A stretch of DNA of 5,610 bases from contig JAIMBU010000240.1 of the NCBI GenBank assembly GCA_023511325.1, positions 1 to 5,610 on the forward strand, in the 5' to 3' direction. The stretch comes from Gorillibacterium sp. (lineage in GTDB: Bacteria; Bacillota; Bacilli; Paenibacillales; NBRC-103111). Position numbers and translations under genes: made by a program. Below, piece after piece: positions 1 to 5,493 of this stretch. The notes below the pieces were generated by a model that saw only the letters and a list, made by a program, of their open reading frames with translations, ran no database searches and was not told the origin of the DNA. Positions within the stretch are counted from its first letter, which is position 1; every line of letters starts with the position of its first letter.

Positions 1-11
1 AATTATCAACT

Positions 12-290
12 ATGCAAAATCCAAATTTAATGGCTGTACTAACCTTTGCGTCGTTACTTGCCGTATTTGTGTTAGCTGGGGTGCAATTAGTAAAGGCCAC
101 AGTTAACGTGCCTAAAAACCTGTTACCGCTAATTGGTTTAGCTATCGGTCTGCTAATCGGTCTCATCGCTTATCCTTTTACGGACTTATCCCTTGTGTTA
201 CGCCTGTGGGCTGGAGGACTCGCGGGATTATCAGCAACAGGGCTATTCGAGCTGGCTTTCAACAAGAGGGCAGGCACAACGAAGGAATAA
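12..290 (+). CDS. Small phage holin, A118 (Hol118)-like
   Basis: This 92-residue membrane protein probably forms the inner-membrane lesion that lets a phage endolysin reach the cell wall. Three hydrophobic segments are visible, at about residues 7-27, 37-56 and 60-79. The third is rich in Gly and Ala (WAGGLAGLSATGLFE), and a short basic tail (NKRAGTTKE) follows. Length, three-segment layout and the Gly-rich WAG..AG..GTGLFE-type third segment resemble my recollection of the Listeria phage A118 holin; this was not confirmed by a search. The start is uncertain. The frame is open to the window edge, no Shine-Dalgarno is visible in the 11 bases before ATG 12, and a second in-frame ATG lies at base 30 (Met7). 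No endolysin gene follows; one may lie to the left. The next gene is a tRNA on the other strand, so this looks like the end of a prophage lysis module. Confidence 0.72.
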   Translation: MQNPNLMAVLTFASLLAVFVLAGVQLVKATVNVPKNLLPLIGLAIGLLIGLIAYPFTDLSLVLRLWAGGLAGLSATGLFELAFNKRAGTTKE

Positions 291-297
291 AAAATGC

Positions 298-317
298 GTT
301 CCCAACTTGTTCCCAAC
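298..317. repeat. Short tandem direct repeat GTTCCCAAC x2
   Basis: The nonamer GTTCCCAAC occurs at 298-306 and again at 309-317, separated by TT, which gives an 11-base period (about one helical turn). It sits just after the holin stop codon. The shorter string CGTTCCC recurs at the 3' end of the nearby tRNA gene (398-403 region). Such a pair could be an arm-type or attachment-proximal site, but it could also be chance. Confidence 0.4.
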
Positions 318-350
318 ATCCAAATGATGAGCTAATTCTGAAAAATGGGC

Positions 351-380
351 AAAATAAAAACCCTTATAGAATAAGGGTTT
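351..380 (-). terminator. Intrinsic terminator of tRNA-Arg
   Basis: A perfect 10-bp inverted repeat (358-367 with 371-380, arms AAACCCTTAT and ATAAGGGTTT) closes a 3-base loop. Read on the minus strand it begins 13 bases past the encoded CCA and is followed by TTATTTT (357 down to 351), as expected for a Rho-independent terminator of the tRNA transcript. On the plus strand the hairpin is not followed by a good U run, so it acts mainly in the minus direction. Confidence 0.8.
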
Positions 381-393
381 ATTGGTGTTTGAA

Positions 394-470
394 TGGCGTT
401 CCCGAGAGGGTTCGAACCTCCGACCTGCAGTTTAGGAAACTGTCGCTCTATCCGGCTGAGCTACGGGAAC
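394..470 (-). tRNA. tRNA-Arg (anticodon CCT)
   Basis: The minus strand folds as a complete 77-base cloverleaf. The 7-bp acceptor stem is perfect (GTTCCCG with CGGGAAC), the D stem is GCTC/GAGC, and the anticodon loop TTCCTAA gives anticodon CCT, reading AGG. The T stem is GGAGG/CCTCT with loop TTCGAAC, and a discriminator G is followed by a genome-encoded CCA (394-396). The first anticodon-stem pair (27-43) is an A-C mismatch, and the outer T-stem pair is G-U; all other pairs are canonical. The 3' end points left, toward the holin, with a terminator just beyond it. The gene is a single transcription unit with its own promoter-like sequence upstream. tRNA-Arg genes are frequent integration sites for tyrosine-recombinase prophages. 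Confidence 0.96.
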
Positions 471-482
471 ACAGCACTATCT

Positions 483-512
483 ATTTTAGCATGCGGGGTT
501 TAGGGAGTGCAA
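483..512 (-). promoter_or_regulatory. Probable sigma-A promoter of tRNA-Arg
   Basis: On the minus strand, TAAAAT (488-483) is preceded by TGC, making an extended -10. TTGCAC lies 18 bases further upstream (512-507) as a weak -35 with only the TTG matching. The -10 ends 12 bases before the mature tRNA 5' end, leaving a short leader for RNase P to remove. The position fits well and the -35 is poor. Confidence 0.5.
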
Positions 513-580
513 GCAGGAAGATGATCAATAGGCTAGAGGCACAGAGCATCTAAAACGCCGAAGGAATTTACCCTTGACCC

Positions 581-628
581 AAAGAACCTGATATACCGTT
601 CCCCAAAAGGCGGCGTAACAGGTTTTTT
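581..628 (+). terminator. Intrinsic terminator-like hairpin, plus strand
   Basis: The arms AACCTG (585-590) and CAGGTT (619-624) pair, then TAT with GTA (one G-U), then CCGTT with GGCGG (two G-U), around the loop CCCCAAAA. Two 1x1 mismatches interrupt the stem. The base can extend through AAAG (581-584) against the T run, and TTTTTT (623-628) follows. It lies 21 bases before the repressor promoter's -35. No plus-strand gene ends nearby except the holin at 290, so it may insulate the exporter operon from prophage read-through or end a short untranslated RNA. Confidence 0.6.
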
Positions 629-648
629 GTGATTTATTCCAAAGATCA

Positions 649-687
649 TTGACACTGTGCATACAAATGTTAAACTGTGTATATAAT
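649..687 (+). promoter_or_regulatory. Promoter region of the repressor/ABC exporter operon
   Basis: A consensus -35 TTGACA (649-654) is followed after 16 bases by TAAACT (671-676), which is preceded by TGT and so forms an extended -10. A perfect TATAAT box also occurs at 682-687. It is 27 bases from the TTGACA and has no good -35 at 16-18 bases, so it may be a second weaker start or part of the operator. Transcription would begin roughly 30-40 bases before the repressor's ribosome binding site. Confidence 0.6.
654..687. repeat. 20-bp spaced direct repeat in the promoter
   Basis: ACTGTGCATACAA (654-666) and ACTGTGTATATAA (674-686) match at 11 of 13 positions, with both differences C/T, and start exactly 20 bases apart. 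They overlap the -35/-10 spacer and the TATAAT box. Two near-identical half-sites about two helical turns apart suggest a protein-binding role, most simply for the repressor encoded just downstream. Confidence 0.5.
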
Positions 688-701
688 AGCATTAACAGTT
701 T
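672..701. promoter_or_regulatory. Candidate operator for the YtrA-type repressor
   Basis: A perfect 7-bp inverted repeat, AAACTGT (672-678) and ACAGTTT (695-701), is separated by 16 bases. Two further symmetric A-T pairs lie inside (681-682 with 691-692). The 30-bp dyad covers the -10 elements and likely start site, the place where a repressor would block polymerase. Dimeric GntR proteins bind dyads, and autoregulation of ytrA-type operons is known. Binding here is inferred. Confidence 0.45.
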
Positions 702-711
702 CGAAAGTATC

Positions 712-719
712 GAGGTGAT
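712..719 (+). promoter_or_regulatory. Ribosome binding site supporting a TTG start
   Basis: GAGGTGAT is complementary to the 3' end of 16S rRNA and ends three bases before TTG 723. No ATG or GTG in the right frame is well placed, and the residues following TTG match the start expected for this family, so this site decides the start codon. Confidence 0.8.
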
Positions 720-722
720 TAT

Positions 723-1097
723 TTGTATATTGTCTTATCCAACAGTGAGCCTGCTCCGCTGTATGAACAGATTAAGAAGCAGATTATGGAGCAGATCGTC
801 AGCAGCAAGCTTTTGCCGGGGGAAATGCTTCCTTCCATTCGAGTTCTGGCCAAGGAATTGGGGATCAGTGTGATTACCGTAAAAAAAGCCTATGATGACC
901 TCGAAGCAGAGGGCTTCATCGCCACACGTCCTGGCAAAGGCTCCTGCGTAGCTACGGCTGGGGCAGAATTTATTCGGGAAATGAAGCTGAAGACCATGCA
1001 GCAGTTTTTTGAACAGGGGATTGCCGTATGTCGAGAGCTAGAAATGGATCAAGTGGCGATTACAGAAGCCTTTCACTTTATTTTAAACGAATCTTAG
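723..1097 (+). CDS. GntR-family transcriptional repressor, YtrA subfamily
   Basis: This 124-residue DNA-binding protein probably represses its own operon, which encodes an ABC exporter. Residues 11-77 form a GntR winged helix: LYEQIKKQIMEQI as the first helix, LPGEMLPSIRVLAKELGIS leading into the helix-turn-helix, then TVKKAYDDLEAEGFI and the wing RPGKGSCVA. The remaining 45 residues or so are helical and too short for a FadR or HutC ligand domain, which together with the length defines the YtrA type; the family usually runs about 120-130 residues. It begins at TTG behind a strong Shine-Dalgarno. The ATPase gene starts 17 bases after its stop codon, so the two are surely co-transcribed. In Bacillus subtilis YtrA responds to cell-wall antibiotics, and Staphylococcus aureus PmtR responds to phenol-soluble modulins. 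Which signal is relevant here cannot be told from sequence. Confidence 0.92.
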   Translation: MYIVLSNSEPAPLYEQIKKQIMEQIVSSKLLPGEMLPSIRVLAKELGISVITVKKAYDDLEAEGFIATRPGKGSCVATAGAEFIREMKLKTMQQFFEQGIAVCRELEMDQVAITEAFHFILNES

Positions 1098-1114
1098 ATT
1101 GGGGAGGGAACCTA

Positions 1115-2008
1115 ATGTCAGATCATATTCTGGAGATCGAGGGTTTATCCAAACGACTTGGTCATTTTGAGCTAAAGGATGTTTCCTTTGTTATTCCAAA
1201 GGGTTATATTATGGGCTTTATCGGTCAGAACGGCTCGGGTAAAACAACGACTCTGAAATGTATCATGAATTTAATCGAACGGGACAGCGGTAGCATTCGG
1301 CTGTTCGGAGAGGATAACCGTAACGATCTGATCAAGATACGCAATCGTATCGGCTATGTAAGTGAAGAGCCGTATTTCTATGAGGCGATGAGTGTGGCCT
1401 GGACCGGGCGTTTTGTTGGTAGCTTCTATGAGCATCATGATGCTGAGTTATTCAGCAGAATGCTCACTCAGTTTCAACTAGATCCGAACAAGCGCGTGAA
1501 GGAGCTTTCGCGCGGCATGAAGGTCAAGCTATCGCTTGCTCTTGCGCTTGCTCACCGTCCTGAGTTACTTATTCTGGATGAACCCACTTCAGGACTTGAT
1601 CCTGTGGTGCGCAGTGAACTGCTGGATATCTTCCTTGAAGTGATCCAAAACGAGAATTGTGCGGTTTTCTTCTCCTCGCATATCTCCTCTGACATTGAGA
1701 AGATAGCTGACTATATCACGATTATCAATGATGGAAGAATCGTTGTCAGCACGGATAAGCACAAGCTACTGGACGAGTGGATCATTGTTAAAGCGGAGTC
1801 TCGCTGCCGGCATCCACAGACCGACGCTCTGATGACTGGCATCAAGGCAAGTGAATTCGGCTACAGTGGAATTGTGAAGGATATGGTCAGCTTTCGGCAC
1901 AAATGGTCAGCGATTTTCCCAACAGCTAGCTATAAAACGGAGCGACTCACGTTAGATGAACTGTTACTCCGGGTTGTAAAGGAGGAGAAATTCGAATGCG
2001 TCAACTGA
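1115..2008 (+). CDS. ABC transporter ATP-binding protein, YtrB/PmtA-like
   Basis: This 297-residue cytoplasmic ATPase would energise the permease encoded next. Walker A is GQNGSGKTT (37-45), and the ABC signature is LSRGM (131-135) instead of LSGGQ. Walker B is LLILDEP (151-157) with catalytic Glu156, the D-loop is SGLD (159-162), and the switch His is 189. The Q-loop position reads YVSEEP (81-86), with Glu where Gln is usual. The LSRGM signature and acidic Q-loop are, from memory, common in exporters paired with YtrA-type repressors. About 80 residues follow the core, a C-terminal extension of unassigned role. ATG 1115 is chosen because GGAGG (1103-1107) stands 7 bases before it; an in-frame ATG at 1028 would overlap the repressor gene and has no such site. 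The 3' end overlaps the permease gene by 13 bases. Length and partners match the staphylococcal PmtA arrangement. Confidence 0.93.
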   Translation: MSDHILEIEGLSKRLGHFELKDVSFVIPKGYIMGFIGQNGSGKTTTLKCIMNLIERDSGSIRLFGEDNRNDLIKIRNRIGYVSEEPYFYEAMSVAWTGRFVGSFYEHHDAELFSRMLTQFQLDPNKRVKELSRGMKVKLSLALALAHRPELLILDEPTSGLDPVVRSELLDIFLEVIQNENCAVFFSSHISSDIEKIADYITIINDGRIVVSTDKHKLLDEWIIVKAESRCRHPQTDALMTGIKASEFGYSGIVKDMVSFRHKWSAIFPTASYKTERLTLDELLLRVVKEEKFECVN

Positions 2009-2709
2009 TTCTGAAGGACTTCGTTGTACAAAAAAGATCTATGCCCATTTACCTGCTGCTTGGCTTCGTATTCTTCTTATTTTATTACTCGATGGGTGAC
2101 CTCAATATCACAGCTATCGTGATGCCCGTTTTTATCATTGCTTATTCCTTTATGAACCGCTCGTTAGCCGAGGATGACCGAAATCATACGATTCGGCTAA
2201 TTGTTTCTCTACCGCTTCATAGAATGCAGATTGTCAAAGCAAAATATGCCAGCATCGCACTTGTGGTTTTTCCTGTATTTGTGGTCTTTGGTCTGTTAGG
2301 AAAAGCATTAGGTTTAGGAATTCCAGATTTGGATAAGGATGTGGGAGATCCAGAGGGTGCTGCGCTTATTTTTCTGGTCATGAGCTTCTTCTTGTTGGCT
2401 TTCATCGTTTTGATATCCGTCTATTTACCCTTGGTTTACAAGATTGGTTTCGTGCGTGCGCAGGCGATTAACCGCTTTGTTGTCGTCTTTACTATCGCCT
2501 TAGGCGCTGCGGCGGGTATCCTACTTACACGGGTAGCTGCCAACTACGGTGGAGACGGTCCACCAGAGTGGGTTAAGGGAGTGATCGCATTCATTGAAGG
2601 GCTTAATTTATATGTGCTATCAATGATGATCTTGTTTCTTACCATCGTGATTTACTTGCTTTCCATGCTCTTGTCCATTCGCTTCTTTGAGCGACATCAG
2701 TTATTTTAA
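1996..2709 (+). CDS. ABC-2 type permease of the exporter
   Basis: This 237-residue integral membrane protein is the likely transport channel for the preceding ATPase. Six hydrophobic segments are visible, at about residues 16-33, 37-54, 82-102, 122-145, 160-178 and 205-228. The N-terminal LILKDFVVQKRSMP and the cytoplasmic stretch NRSLAEDDRNHTIRLIVSLPLHR between segments 2 and 3 resemble the ABC2_membrane_5 type of permease (family recalled, not searched). A GGAGG (1981-1985) inside the ATPase gene serves as ribosome binding site, and the 13-base overlap suggests translational coupling and a fixed subunit ratio. The substrate is unknown. By analogy with Ytr and Pmt it could be an amphipathic peptide, an antibiotic or a lipid-linked compound. 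Unlike pmtABCD there is no second ATPase/permease pair; a terminator follows directly, so a homodimeric 2+2 complex is likely. Confidence 0.88.
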   Translation: MRQLILKDFVVQKRSMPIYLLLGFVFFLFYYSMGDLNITAIVMPVFIIAYSFMNRSLAEDDRNHTIRLIVSLPLHRMQIVKAKYASIALVVFPVFVVFGLLGKALGLGIPDLDKDVGDPEGAALIFLVMSFFLLAFIVLISVYLPLVYKIGFVRAQAINRFVVVFTIALGAAAGILLTRVAANYGGDGPPEWVKGVIAFIEGLNLYVLSMMILFLTIVIYLLSMLLSIRFFERHQLF

Positions 2710-2718
2710 TCACGATCC

Positions 2719-2772
2719 ATACAAAAAAACATCACGTTCACCCTGTGAGAGGTGCGTGATGTTTTTTTGTAT
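2719..2772. terminator. Bidirectional intrinsic terminator between convergent units
   Basis: A perfect 18-bp inverted repeat (2719-2736 with 2755-2772) has arms running from an A7/T7 tract into CATCACG/CGTGATG. Inside, CACC (2739-2742) can pair with GGTG (2751-2754). Because each arm ends in seven A or T bases, the hairpin carries a U tract on both strands. It would end the exporter operon, which stops at 2709, and the cyclic-di-GMP gene arriving from the right, which stops at 2822. Confidence 0.93.
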
Positions 2773-2821
2773 TTATTTTTAATTTCATGTTTTAGAATCA
2801 AAGTGTCCACATATGTCGCTA

Positions 2822-5461
2822 TTAGTCGGACACGATAAAGGTCTCCTCAATGAATTCCGGGCGGGTAGGACGGCCAATGAGGTATCCCTGTCCTTCATGA
2901 CAGTTATTGAGCTTGAGGAAATCTAGCTGCTCCAGCGTTTCGACGCCCTCTGCGATAACCTTTAAATTTAGACTCTTGGCCATGGCGATGATGGTTGTGA
3001 CGATTTCGGCATCAGAATTGTCAGAGAAGATATCTCGGATAAAGGATTTGTCGATCTTCAAGGCATCAATAGGCAGGCGATTTAGGTAACTGAGTGAGGA
3101 GTAGCCGGTTCCAAAATCATCAATCGAGATATAGACGCCCATGTCCTTCAGTCGCTTCAGTATCCGAATGGTGTGCTCACCCTGCTTCATAATCGACTCG
3201 GTGATTTCTAATTCCAGACGGTTGGCGTCAAACTGCTCTTCCTCTAGAATACGCTCCAGCATAACAGGAAGACCAGGATCTTGAAGCTGTTTAACCGATA
3301 AGTTGACAGCAAGCCGCTCCCCGGGATTGCCGTTATCTAGCCATTTGCGGAACTGACGACAAGCCGTCCGAAGCACCCACTCCCCTAGTTGAATGATCAG
3401 CCCGGTCTCCTCGGCAACGGGAATAAATTCATCTGGAGAAACATTACCCCACTCTGGATGACTCCAGCGGAGAAGTGCCTCAAATCCGGTAAGATTACCA
3501 GTTAACAAATCAACCTTTGGCTGGTACTCAAGGCGGAGGCCATCGGTTTCAAGTGCCCCGCGGAGACCCTTGTCAATTTCCAGCTTCCGCAGGATCTTCT
3601 CCTTCATGTCAGAAGCGAAGAAGCGAAAGTGGTTTTTGCCATTGAGCTTCACGTGGTACATGGCGGTATCCGCACTTTTGATCAGGGTGTCCACATCCTG
3701 ACCATCCTCAGGGTACATGCTGATCCCAATGCTCAGTGAGGTAAAGCACCCGATGCCGTTGATCATGAACTTCCTGCTGACAGCATGGTTGATGAACCGA
3801 GCATATTCCCCGGCTTGACGCATAGTGACACCGCTCATGATGATGGTGAATTCATCACCGCCTAAGCGTGAGACGACATCCTGCTTGCGAATACTGCTGC
3901 GCAGTCGGTTAGCTGCTTCAATTAAGAGCAGGTCGCCCGTCTCATGACCCAGTGAATCGTTGATCATCTTAAAATGATCGAGATCAAGGAACATAACGGC
4001 CAGCGAACTGTTTGAGGCTTGGCAGTTGATCAAGTGATCAGCAAGCTTCTCTCGAAAGTAGCGACGGTTTGGTAAACCCGTTAGGGAATCGTGAAAGGCG
4101 TATTGCTTGATCTGTTCCTCGTGTTGCCTCCGCTCCTGAATATCCCGAAAGACTAGAACGACACCCGTCACATTACCCTTCGCATCGCGAATAGGGGAAG
4201 CACTGTCGTCAATTGGGATATGCTCTCCTAAGCGGTTAATCAGTAGCGTCTGCTGGGGCATATCCACAATCCGATTCTCTAGGAGGGCAAGGTGAATCGG
4301 ATTAGGAACGGTTATCCCTGTCTGTTCGTTGACGAGAATCAAGACGTTCTCGATCTGTTGACCGATTGCATCGGCAAGCTGCCATTTGGTCAGTTCTAAT
4401 GCGACTGGATTTAAGTAACGAATACGGCCACAAGGATCCGTGGAGATCACGCCGTCCCCAATACTGTCCAGGGTGGTAGACAATTTATTGCGACTGAGAA
4501 GCAGGGCATGCTCTGCTTCTTTGCGAGCGGTGATATCGTAGAGAACCCCGAGGACCTTGGTAAGCTTCCCATTCGCGTCCATCGTCGGCCGGAAGTTCTC
4601 TTGTACCCATATTTCTCGGCCGTCTGCGTGGTTGATTCTGCTCTCTCGCTGTGATCTGTTGCCAGCGCGGATGTTATTCCAGAAGGTACCGTGGGTTTTG
4701 GCATCGTCAGGATGAAGAATGGAATACCATAAATTAGGATCGTTCAGGAATTGTTCGCGAGAATACCCAGAAATGGATTCAATCTCACTGGAAATGGACT
4801 TCTCTCCCGTTACAGGGTTCCATGACCAAATGACGGTGTCCACGTTATCGAAGATATGCTCAAGATCGAGCTGCTTGCGGAGCACTTCCTGGGCATTACG
4901 ACTGGAGCTTTGCAGATAGTAGATAAAGTAGCGACTAAGGAGGCCAATAGGTAAGAAAAAGATGCAATAAAGGGCGGTTACTCGTAGGGAAAGCGCGTTA
5001 TCCGTGAGAAGCAGGTGGAAAGTCACGGCCAGAAGGCAAAGAGTGGATAGGTTCATCAACCACCACTGCATGTGCAACGACCTTTGCAACCATTTGTGGA
5101 GGAGGCAGCAGACCAAGGTAACGAGCATTAAATAGATAACGGAAACAACGGAAGAATAGTTAACGCCAAACAATAGCACCCGACCGAAGGCAATCATGAC
5201 TGCGGCTAGAACGCCGGGTCCTGTTCCGTAGAAATAAACGGCGAGAAGGACCGCAAGTATACGAAGGTCCATAATGACATTGTTAGTGACGGAAAACGTG
5301 AACAGCATGAGTGTAATTCCAAGTAGGCCGAATCCAATCCCATAGGTCAAGACAGATATGAACGAGTGCTTATTAAAAGAAGCAGACTTATTGAATAACA
5401 GACTTAGGATAAATAACGAGGAGATCATAAGTGAACTGTTGATAACCAATTGTTGGACCAT
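2822..5461 (-). CDS. Membrane 5TMR-PAS-PAS-GGDEF-EAL cyclic-di-GMP synthase/phosphodiesterase
   Basis: This 879-residue membrane protein probably makes and/or degrades cyclic-di-GMP, the switch between motility and biofilm growth. Residues 1-185 are hydrophobic, with about seven predicted segments. They include the 5TM-5TMR_LYT hallmark DLRILAVLLAVYFYGTGPG (65-83) and a downstream GR (93-94), a sensor also seen in LytS-type kinases. PAS 1 spans about 201-316 (PAS_3-like) and PAS 2 about 322-445. The GGDEF domain spans about 453-615, with HDSLTGLPNR (457-466), an intact GGDEF active site (534-538) and an intact RxxD inhibitory site (RKQD, 525-528). The EAL domain spans about 632-872, with EALLRW (661-666), Asn720, EITES (752-756), DDFGTGYSS (781-789), Lys802, EGVET (838-842) and QGY (858-860). 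No catalytic residue is visibly missing. ATG 5461 has AGGTG (5470-5466) just upstream. It is convergent with the exporter operon and shares its terminator. Confidence 0.95.
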   Translation of the reverse strand: MVQQLVINSSLMISSLFILSLLFNKSASFNKHSFISVLTYGIGFGLLGITLMLFTFSVTNNVIMDLRILAVLLAVYFYGTGPGVLAAVMIAFGRVLLFGVNYSSVVSVIYLMLVTLVCCLLHKWLQRSLHMQWWLMNLSTLCLLAVTFHLLLTDNALSLRVTALYCIFFLPIGLLSRYFIYYLQSSSRNAQEVLRKQLDLEHIFDNVDTVIWSWNPVTGEKSISSEIESISGYSREQFLNDPNLWYSILHPDDAKTHGTFWNNIRAGNRSQRESRINHADGREIWVQENFRPTMDANGKLTKVLGVLYDITARKEAEHALLLSRNKLSTTLDSIGDGVISTDPCGRIRYLNPVALELTKWQLADAIGQQIENVLILVNEQTGITVPNPIHLALLENRIVDMPQQTLLINRLGEHIPIDDSASPIRDAKGNVTGVVLVFRDIQERRQHEEQIKQYAFHDSLTGLPNRRYFREKLADHLINCQASNSSLAVMFLDLDHFKMINDSLGHETGDLLLIEAANRLRSSIRKQDVVSRLGGDEFTIIMSGVTMRQAGEYARFINHAVSRKFMINGIGCFTSLSIGISMYPEDGQDVDTLIKSADTAMYHVKLNGKNHFRFFASDMKEKILRKLEIDKGLRGALETDGLRLEYQPKVDLLTGNLTGFEALLRWSHPEWGNVSPDEFIPVAEETGLIIQLGEWVLRTACRQFRKWLDNGNPGERLAVNLSVKQLQDPGLPVMLERILEEEQFDANRLELEITESIMKQGEHTIRILKRLKDMGVYISIDDFGTGYSSLSYLNRLPIDALKIDKSFIRDIFSDNSDAEIVTTIIAMAKSLNLKVIAEGVETLEQLDFLKLNNCHEGQGYLIGRPTRPEFIEETFIVSD

Positions 5462-5493
5462 TATGCACCTACTTCTATGATTCAGGCACTACG

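Noticed and set aside
206..553. 115-codon plus-strand open frame overlapping the holin 3' end and the tRNA
   Set aside because: It runs antisense through the whole tRNA gene, has no ribosome binding site, and shows no protein-like character.
555..570. CGCCGAAGG similar to a conserved piece of glycine riboswitches
   Set aside because: The CTCTCAGG and AAAAGGAC blocks that should follow are missing, as is a downstream glycine-related gene.
561..604. TPP-riboswitch-like strings ACCCTTGA and GAACCTGAT
   Set aside because: The CTGAGA motif, the GCG-AGGGA closing segment and the P1 pairing are absent, and no thiamine gene follows.
649..873. 74-codon plus-strand frame starting within the promoter
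   Set aside because: It is out of frame with the repressor gene, starts at the -35, and its translation is a Cys/Arg/Ser-rich shadow.
1028..1114. Upstream in-frame ATG extending the ATPase by 29 residues
   Set aside because: It lies inside the repressor gene without a Shine-Dalgarno, and the extra residues are unlike an ABC N-terminus. ATG 1115 has GGAGG at the right distance.
2217..2405. Minus-strand 62-codon frame within the permease gene
   Set aside because: Antisense shadow of a coding gene with low-complexity Lys/Ser/Pro composition and no start signals.
2907..3089. Plus-strand 60-codon frame inside the GGDEF-EAL gene
   Set aside because: Antisense shadow of the EAL-coding region.
4447..4919. 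Minus-strand 85-codon (4447-4704) and plus-strand 66-codon (4719-4919) frames
   Set aside because: Both lie wholly inside the PAS-coding part of the large gene in other frames, with no independent start signals.
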